Part shown: positions 52,191 to 56,744 of the stretch, one piece after another
Numbering within the stretch: the first letter of the stretch is position 1
How the letters are laid out: each line of letters starts with the position of its first letter
NCBI RefSeq assembly: GCF_000964525.1
Contig: NZ_BAZG01000012.1
Span: 1-56,744 of the forward strand
DNA from: Anaeromyxobacter sp. PSR-1
GTDB lineage: Bacteria; Myxococcota; Myxococcia; Myxococcales; Anaeromyxobacteraceae
DNA: 56,744 nt
Direction of reading: 5' to 3'
The notes under the pieces: generated by a model
Seen by the model: only the letters and a program-made list of their open reading frames with translations
Told to the model about the DNA's origin: nothing
Databases searched by the model: none
Position numbers and translations under genes: made by a program

Positions 52191-53166
52191 GACGAGGAAC
52201 CACAGCCCGGGTGGCGTAGAACTTCATCATCGTGTTGTACGAGTGTCCCAGGAAGGCCGACACAGCCTTCGGGTCCTCGCCTGCCTCGACAGCCTTCGTG
52301 GCCAGGGTCGCCCGGTACATGCCCGGCGTGAACGGCTTCACCTTCGCATCCTCACAGGCCTTCTTCACCGCCCGGTAGAACATCACTCGGTTGAACGGGC
52401 CACGGCCCCGGATGCGGACCGCCACCTCCTCAGCCTCCTCGGTCAGCTCGGTCCGGTGGACCCGGCCCGACTTGTGGATGACCTCGGCCACGTAGATGTC
52501 CTTCCCGTTACGCCGAGGGTAGGTGAGGTTGCCGCCGTCGTCCTGGGCGAACCGTTCCAACTCCGAGACATGCCAGCCGGTGGCCTCGAGGAAGACCATC
52601 AGGTCCCGGTATTCCTCAGACAGATGCTTCATGACCTTCTGATGTCGGTCGTCCGAGATGACCTTGGGCCGGGTGAGCTGGGCTGGCTTCCCGGGCGGCC
52701 TGACCAGAGACTTCGTCGGGTCCTTCTCCACGAGGCCGCTCTTCACGAGCCAAGTCCAGAAGGCGCTGACGACGTTCACCCGCATCCCGCGGTTCGGAGC
52801 TTCCTTGAGGGCGAGGTTGAAGTCCTTGAGGTTCGCCTTCGAGATGTCCGAGGGCAGCCGCTCCGCCCACCACTTCAAGTACGACCGGCAGCGTCCGATC
52901 CGACCCTCAGAACGACCGCCGGCACGTAGCGTCTCGACGTACGAGTCGATGAGGTCCTGGTCGAGCGTGACCCCGTCCTCGCCTCCGAGCGGCCTGTAGT
53001 TGTCTGGGTCCTGCTCCCACCGCTCGTACTCCTTCAGCGCCGCCTTCTCCGTCGAGCACTTCGTGCTGACCGAGTACCGCTTGCCGTTCCGCATCTTGTA
53101 GATGTGGAAGACCTTGATTCCAGGGGCCTCCCAGTACCGCCCACCGAGCCATTTCTTGTAGGCCAT
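52177..53166 (-). CDS. int: Tyrosine-family integrase with altered active site
   Basis: A 329-residue site-specific recombinase with an N-terminal SAM-like core-binding domain (about residues 70-155) and a C-terminal catalytic domain. Conserved: the beta-hairpin Lys232, Arg285, His308 (LGHS) and nucleophile Tyr317, nine residues after His308 as usual. Altered: Arg I (TGLRxSEL) reads TGWHVSEL with His199, and His II of HxxR reads PGMYR with Gly282. The gene points away from the intact tRNA and starts 110 bp from it. It should act on the tRNA-Glu att sites. Confidence 0.85.
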   Translation of the reverse strand: MAYKKWLGGRYWEAPGIKVFHIYKMRNGKRYSVSTKCSTEKAALKEYERWEQDPDNYRPLGGEDGVTLDQDLIDSYVETLRAGGRSEGRIGRCRSYLKWWAERLPSDISKANLKDFNLALKEAPNRGMRVNVVSAFWTWLVKSGLVEKDPTKSLVRPPGKPAQLTRPKVISDDRHQKVMKHLSEEYRDLMVFLEATGWHVSELERFAQDDGGNLTYPRRNGKDIYVAEVIHKSGRVHRTELTEEAEEVAVRIRGRGPFNRVMFYRAVKKACEDAKVKPFTPGMYRATLATKAVEAGEDPKAVSAFLGHSYNTMMKFYATRAVVPRPRMK

Positions 53167-53188
53167 GCCACCCTCCTTGGGTGGGTAG

Positions 53189-53218
53189 GTGGTACATCAG
53201 TGATACACATAGGTACAC
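53189..53218. promoter_or_regulatory. Candidate integrase arm-type sites, right end
   Basis: GTGATACAC at 53200-53208 with GTGGTACAT and AGGTACAC on either side, at about 10-11 bp spacing. It matches the left-end set and lies between int and attR. Confidence 0.5.
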
Positions 53219-53275
53219 TTGGATAAACAAAAGGGCTCCCCGGATGTGCCGGAAAGCCCTTTAAATTCAGCTACT

Positions 53276-53320
53276 TGACCCCACGGGGATTCGAACCCCG
53301 GTTCCAGCCTTGAAAGGGCC
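53276..53320 (-). repeat. attR (tRNA-Glu 3' part)
   Basis: A 45-bp direct repeat of 26090-26134 with one mismatch (C versus A in the variable-loop side). It rebuilds a complete tRNA gene at this end, as usual for phages inserting in tRNA 3' ends. Confidence 0.88.
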
Positions 53321-53348
53321 GTGTCCTGGGCCTCTAGACGATGGGGTC
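53276..53348 (-). tRNA. tRNA-Glu (UUC)
   Basis: A 73-nt tRNA on the minus strand. The acceptor stem is GACCCCA with TGGGGTC and discriminator A, the T-loop is GGTTCGAATCC, and the anticodon loop CTTTCAA has anticodon UUC. D-arm and anticodon stem pair with one wobble. CCA is not encoded. The 5' part is host sequence and the 3' part was supplied by the integrating phage. Confidence 0.96.
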
Positions 53349-53355
53349 GCGCGGT

Positions 53356-53384
53356 CTAGTACCCGACCCTTGGGCTCGTGTAAA
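53356..53384 (-). promoter_or_regulatory. tRNA-Glu promoter
   Basis: On the minus strand TTTACA (53384-53379), a 17-bp spacer and TACTAG (53361-53356), ending 7 nt before the tRNA 5' end at 53348. Confidence 0.65.
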
Positions 53385-53426
53385 GGGGCGCGTTTCCCGG
53401 ACGGGGAGGGCGGGAACTGCGCGCGA

Positions 53427-54134
53427 TCAAGGCGCGCGGCCGGCCGCGCCGGTGGGCTGCGCGGCGGGGCGGGAGCCGGGCGCGGGCGCCTGGTAGAGCG
53501 TGCCCCGGACCCAGTCCCAGAGCGGCACGGTCACGTTGAAGTTCCACCGGTTCATGAGGTGCGGAGCGTGGTGGAGCTGGTGGTGCCGCCGCAGCGTCCG
53601 GACGAGCGCGGTCCGCGCCAGCCACCGGTCCTGGGGCAGGTGGTAGGCGAGGTGCAGCCACTCGTAGGAGAGCACGTAGAGCACCACGCTCGCGACCCAC
53701 AGGGCGGCCAGGTTGGGCTGGCGGAGCCAGACGAAGGCGAGCGTGAGCGGCGAGGTGACGGCGAGGATGGCGAGCACGCCGTAGGCCGGAAGCAGCACCA
53801 GCTTCAGCTCCCGCCAGTCGCGCATCGCCATGTCCTCGGCGACGTACACCGCGTGGTGCTGCGGCGTGTGGCGCACGTAGAACACCTCGGCGAACCGCAG
53901 CCGGCGGTGCAGCATCCCGCGGTGGGCCGTCCACTCGACGGCGTTGCCGAACACGAGGAACGCGGGCACGGCGGCGAGCTGCCACGCGGCGAGACCCTGG
54001 ATGCGCGAGAGCGCGAACGCGGCGATGGCGAGGCCGGCCACCGCGGGGAAGAGCAGGTGCCCCCAGGGCGAGTACCACCGCGGGATCCGGGAGAGCAGCT
54101 CGGCGCGGAACTCCGAACGGGAAGCCTGGGTCAT
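53427..54134 (-). CDS. Fatty-acid-hydroxylase-superfamily membrane protein
   Basis: A 235-residue integral membrane protein with about four hydrophobic segments and the diiron histidine clusters of the superfamily: EWTAHRGMLH, HTPQHHAVY, EWLHLAYHLP and RRHHQLHHAPH. It should hydroxylate or desaturate a lipid (fatty acid, sterol or carotenoid-type substrate). The His spacing (HxxxxH, HxxHH, HxxxH, HHxxHH) fits. The C-terminus is Pro/Ala-rich. It is probably transcribed alone. Confidence 0.85.
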   Translation of the reverse strand: MTQASRSEFRAELLSRIPRWYSPWGHLLFPAVAGLAIAAFALSRIQGLAAWQLAAVPAFLVFGNAVEWTAHRGMLHRRLRFAEVFYVRHTPQHHAVYVAEDMAMRDWRELKLVLLPAYGVLAILAVTSPLTLAFVWLRQPNLAALWVASVVLYVLSYEWLHLAYHLPQDRWLARTALVRTLRRHHQLHHAPHLMNRWNFNVTVPLWDWVRGTLYQAPAPGSRPAAQPTGAAGRAP

Positions 54135-54306
54135 GGTCCGCGTCTCCGGTCGCCGGCCGTTCCGGCGGGGCCGCGGAAAGGTAGGGGCGTGGAGGGGCCG
54201 GCCGCAACTGAACGCTGGCGCCCCGCACGGAGCGAAACGTGGTCGCGAGGCCTCATGACGCGGTGCGGCGGCGCCTCCGGGGAGATCGCCGCCGCGCCCA
54301 CCGACC

Positions 54307-55242
54307 CTACGCCGCCGGCGCCTCCTCGAAGAGCCAGGTCGTCAGGTACCGCTCGCCGGTGTCGGGCAGCACCACCACGATGAGCTTGCCCGCGTTCTCG
54401 GGCCGCCGCGCCACCTCGCGCGCCGCCCAGGCCGCGCCGCCGCAGGAGATGCCGGACAGGATGCCCTCCTCCCGCGTGAGCCGGCGGCCGAAGTCGCCGG
54501 CGTCGGCGTTCTGGACCGTGATCACCTCGTCGATGAGCGAGGTGTCGAGCACCTTCGGCACGAAGCCCGGTCCCCAGCCCTGGATCTTGTGCGGCCCCGG
54601 CTTGCCGCCCGAGATCACCGGCGAGTCGGCCGGCTCGGCGGCCACGATGCGGATGGACGGCTTGCGCGCCTTCAGCACCTGGCCGACGCCGGTGAGCGTC
54701 CCCCCGGTGCCGGTCCCGGCGACCACGATGTCCACCTTGCCGTCGGTGTCGCGCCAGATCTCCTCCGCGGTGGTGCGGCGGTGGATCTCGGGGTTGGCCG
54801 GGTTCTCGAACTGCTGGAGGATGAGGTACCGGGGGTCCTCGGCCGCGAGCGCCTGCGCCTTCGCGATGGCGCCCTTCATGCCCTCGGCGCCGGGCGTGAG
54901 CACCAGCTTCGCGCCGAACGCGGCCAGCAGCTTGCGCCGCTCCACGCTCATGGTGTCGGGCATGGTGAGGACGAGCTTGTAGCCCTTCGCCGCCGCGGCG
55001 AACGCGAGCCCGATGCCGGTGTTGCCGCTGGTCGGCTCGAGCAGGATGGTGTCCGGCGCGATCTTCCCGTCGCGCTCGGCCGCCTCGATCATCGCCACGC
55101 CGATGCGGTCCTTCACGCTGGAGGCGGGGTTGAAGCTCTCCAGCTTGGCCACCACCGTCGCCCGGGCGCCGTCGATGATCCGGTTGAGCCGCACCAGCGG
55201 CGTGTTTCCGATGAGCTTCGTGACGTCGTCCGCGATCCGCAT
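54307..55242 (-). CDS. cysK: O-acetylserine (thiol)-lyase, cysteine synthase
   Basis: A 311-residue PLP enzyme forming cysteine from O-acetylserine and sulphide. The PLP lysine is Lys44 in [11 protein letters not shown]. The substrate loop [19 protein letters not shown], the [12 protein letters not shown] phosphate loop and [11 protein letters not shown] match CysK/CysM. The [12 protein letters not shown] motif suits CysK. The ATG at 55242 has a promoter with a palindrome about 35 nt away. A cystathionine beta-synthase would be longer. Confidence 0.94.
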   Translation of the reverse strand: MRIADDVTKLIGNTPLVRLNRIIDGARATVVAKLESFNPASSVKDRIGVAMIEAAERDGKIAPDTILLEPTSGNTGIGLAFAAAAKGYKLVLTMPDTMSVERRKLLAAFGAKLVLTPGAEGMKGAIAKAQALAAEDPRYLILQQFENPANPEIHRRTTAEEIWRDTDGKVDIVVAGTGTGGTLTGVGQVLKARKPSIRIVAAEPADSPVISGGKPGPHKIQGWGPGFVPKVLDTSLIDEVITVQNADAGDFGRRLTREEGILSGISCGGAAWAAREVARRPENAGKLIVVVLPDTGERYLTTWLFEEAPAA

Positions 55243-55274
55243 GCGCCCTCGCTCCCGCCGGTCGCCCGGCCGAT

Positions 55275-55288
55275 TCCGTTATAGCGGA
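55275..55288. promoter_or_regulatory. Operator-like dyad TCCGTTATAGCGGA upstream of cysK
   Basis: TCCG and CGGA flank a 6-bp AT-rich centre, just downstream of the -10. A nearby GTCCGCT is repeated in direct orientation. It is a plausible repressor site for sulphur control. Confidence 0.4.
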
Positions 55289-55290
55289 CA

Positions 55291-55319
55291 TCCTTAGAAG
55301 CGGACGCGCCTCCTGTCAA
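55291..55319 (-). promoter_or_regulatory. cysK promoter candidate
   Basis: Minus strand: perfect TTGACA (55319-55314), 17-bp spacer and a weak TAAGGA -10 (55296-55291). Confidence 0.5.
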
Positions 55320-55417
55320 GCGGACACGGCGGCGGCCCGCCGCGGACGCCCGCTGCCGGGGACCGGGCCCGGGCGCCGGCGCGGCGCTGAGACGCGGTCG
55401 CGGGAGCGGGTGCGTGT

Positions 55418-55453
55418 GTCACCCACCGTCAATACTCCCTGACGGGGGGTGAC
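55418..55453. promoter_or_regulatory. 36-bp near-perfect dyad upstream of the oxidoreductase gene
   Basis: GTCACCC-A-CCGTCA, an 8-nt centre, then TGACGG-G-GGGTGAC. The arms pair over 13 of 14 positions. It is either a strong hairpin in the 5' flank or a protein-binding site. Confidence 0.55.
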
Positions 55454-55467
55454 GTGGCCGAGCCTTG

Positions 55468-55481
55468 CTGATCCAGGTCAA
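55468..55481 (+). promoter_or_regulatory. FNR/CRP-like site
   Basis: CTGATCCAGGTCAA matches TTGAT-N4-ATCAA at 8 of 10 fixed positions and keeps the TGA-N6-TCA core. Its centre is about 48 bp before the ATG at 55523, suitable for anaerobic activation. Confidence 0.45.
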
Positions 55482-55522
55482 TCCCGCGAGCGTGCGACAG
55501 GCTGCCGCAGCGCCCGAACTCC

Positions 55523-56744
55523 ATGGACCTCGCCACCCTCTGGATCGTCTCCGGCTCCCTCGCCAGCGTCGGCCTGCTCGCCGGCGGCCACCTCGGCCGG
55601 CGCTGGGCCCGCGAGCGCCGCGACGCCGCCGAGCTCGAGGCGAAGCGCGCCCGAGGCCAGCACCTGGCCCGCTCGCTCCACCCGGTCATCGACCCCAACA
55701 TCTGCATCGGCAGCCTCTCCTGCCTGCGCGCGTGCCCGGAGGGCGACATCCTCGGCATCGTGGACGGCGCCGCGAAGCTGGTGCACGCCGACCACTGCAT
55801 CGGCCACGGGCGCTGCGCCGCCGAGTGCCCGGTGGGCGCGATCCGGCTGGTGTTCGGCACCGCCGAGCGCGGGGTGGACCTGCCGGAGGTGGACGAGTTC
55901 TTCGAGTCCTCGCGGCCCGGCGTGCACGTGGTCGGCGAGCTGGGCGGGATGGGGCTCATCAAGAACGCGATCCAGCAGGGGCTCCAGGTCGCGGAGCGGC
56001 TGGCCGAGACCGCGTCGCGCCAGGCGCCGGTCGCGGTGGTCGGCGCGGGCCCGGCCGGCATCGCCACCGCGCTCGGGCTGAAGGCGCGCGGCATCCCGTT
56101 CCGCCTGCTCGAGCAGGGGACCATGGGCGGCTCGATCGCCCATTACCCGCGCAAGAAGGTGGCGATGACCGAGCCGGTGGACCTGCCGCTGGTGGGCCGG
56201 TTCGGGAAGCGCCTCATCAGCAAGGAGGAGCTGCTCGCCTCCTGGCAGCGCGTCCTCGCGAAGGCGGGCATCGCGGTGGAGGAGGGCGTCAAGGTCACCG
56301 GCCTGGACGGCGAGGACGGCCGCTTCGAGCTGCGCACCGAGCGCGGCACGGTGCAGGCGTCGAAGGTGGTGCTGGCGGTCGGGCGCCGCGGCACGCCGCG
56401 GAAGCTGGGCGTGCCGGGCGAGGAGCAGGAGAAGGTCCTGTACGGCCTGCGCGACCCGGAGGCGTTCGACGGCAACCGGGTGCTGGTGGTGGGCGGCGGC
56501 GACTCGGCGCTCGAGGCGGCCATCCAGCTCGCCACCGAGTCGAGCGCGGAGGTGACGCTCTCGTACCGCGGCGCCGAGCTGGCGCGCTGCCGCGAGGCGA
56601 ACCGCGCGCGCCTCCAGGAGCTGGTCGCCGCACGGCGCGTGCGCCTGCTGCTCGGCTCCCAGGTGACCGCCATCCGGCCGCGGCAGGTGCTGCTCGACCT
56701 GGGCGGGCGCGCCGCCACGCTGGAGAACGACTTCGTGGTGGTGA
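55523..56744 (+). CDS. FAD/NAD(P)-dependent oxidoreductase with N-terminal 4Fe-4S ferredoxin domain (partial)
   Basis: The start of a membrane-anchored flavoprotein. Residues 1-20 are a hydrophobic anchor (LATLWIVSGSLASVGLLAGG). Two 4Fe-4S motifs follow: CIGSLSCLRACP near 61-72 and CIGHGRCAAECP near 93-104. Then comes the FAD-binding VVGAGPAGIATALG near 173, and an NAD(P)-binding VVGGGDSALEAAIQ near 321. This resembles thioredoxin-reductase-like or glutamate-synthase-small-subunit-like fusions. The frame runs past 56744, so the C-terminus is not seen. A site resembling an FNR box precedes it. Confidence 0.82.
   Translation, partial: MDLATLWIVSGSLASVGLLAGGHLGRRWARERRDAAELEAKRARGQHLARSLHPVIDPNICIGSLSCLRACPEGDILGIVDGAAKLVHADHCIGHGRCAAECPVGAIRLVFGTAERGVDLPEVDEFFESSRPGVHVVGELGGMGLIKNAIQQGLQVAERLAETASRQAPVAVVGAGPAGIATALGLKARGIPFRLLEQGTMGGSIAHYPRKKVAMTEPVDLPLVGRFGKRLISKEELLASWQRVLAKAGIAVEEGVKVTGLDGEDGRFELRTERGTVQASKVVLAVGRRGTPRKLGVPGEEQEKVLYGLRDPEAFDGNRVLVVGGGDSALEAAIQLATESSAEVTLSYRGAELARCREANRARLQELVAARRVRLLLGSQVTAIRPRQVLLDLGGRAATLENDFVVV

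Overview
The window looks like a chromosome segment from a very GC-rich member of the Myxococcota, most likely Anaeromyxobacter or a close relative. This rests on base composition (host genes are strongly G+C at third codon positions), on gene content (hslVU next to argD-argF, a DnaJ/DnaK/TPR cluster, a CxxCH multiheme cytochrome, a FAD/4Fe-4S oxidoreductase) and on frequent GTG starts. It is an inference, not a database match.

Left host arm (1-25,944). hslV-hslU encode the HslVU protease. argD and argF are arginine biosynthesis genes. A J-domain/TPR protein, an Hsp70 and a second TPR protein form an overlapping set. Two MaoC-type hot-dog proteins, an extended SDR and coaE lie on the minus strand. 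Then come a four-heme secreted cytochrome, engB, a YtxH-like protein, an EEP-fold hydrolase, greB, metF, a universal stress protein, two DUF2845 repeats, a small membrane protein of the low-affinity iron permease family, an AraC regulator, an HExxH secreted protein, a large secreted PKD/beta-helix protein, an SDR and small exported proteins. Several host genes have a -10-like hexamer only 6-9 nt before the start codon and no Shine-Dalgarno sequence, which suggests leaderless transcripts.

Integrated element (about 26,090-53,320). A 27-kb siphophage-like prophage sits in the 3' part of a tRNA-Glu gene. The intact tRNA is at 53,276-53,348 (minus) and a 45-bp duplicate of its 3' part is at 26,090-26,134. 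A further 39-bp copy at 25,945-25,983, separated by a strongly folded 106-bp spacer, looks like the scar of an older insertion. Late genes run leftward from 48,714 to 28,228: HNH nuclease, a ribosomal protein bS21 homologue, TerS, TerL, portal, ClpP-like protease, HK97-type capsid, two surface/decoration candidates, connector, neck and tail-terminator proteins, tail tube, a tail chaperone pair joined by a canonical -1 frameshift site, tape measure, DUF2460 and DUF2163 proteins like those of gene transfer agents, and a 1,742-residue tail-tip protein ending in a Hint (intein-like) domain. Rightward genes at both ends are small zinc-ribbon, HTH, nuclease and unknown proteins. A tyrosine integrase abuts the tRNA. 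I recognise no replication, endolysin or repressor gene.

Right host arm (53,276-56,744). tRNA-Glu, a fatty-acid-hydroxylase-type membrane protein, cysK, and the start of an oxidoreductase with two 4Fe-4S motifs that runs off the window.

Most unusual signals: the phage-encoded bS21, the C-terminal Hint domain, dispersed intergenic motifs found only in the prophage, the double attachment scar with its cruciform, an integrase lacking two canonical catalytic residues, and a CTAG-dense AT-rich control region.
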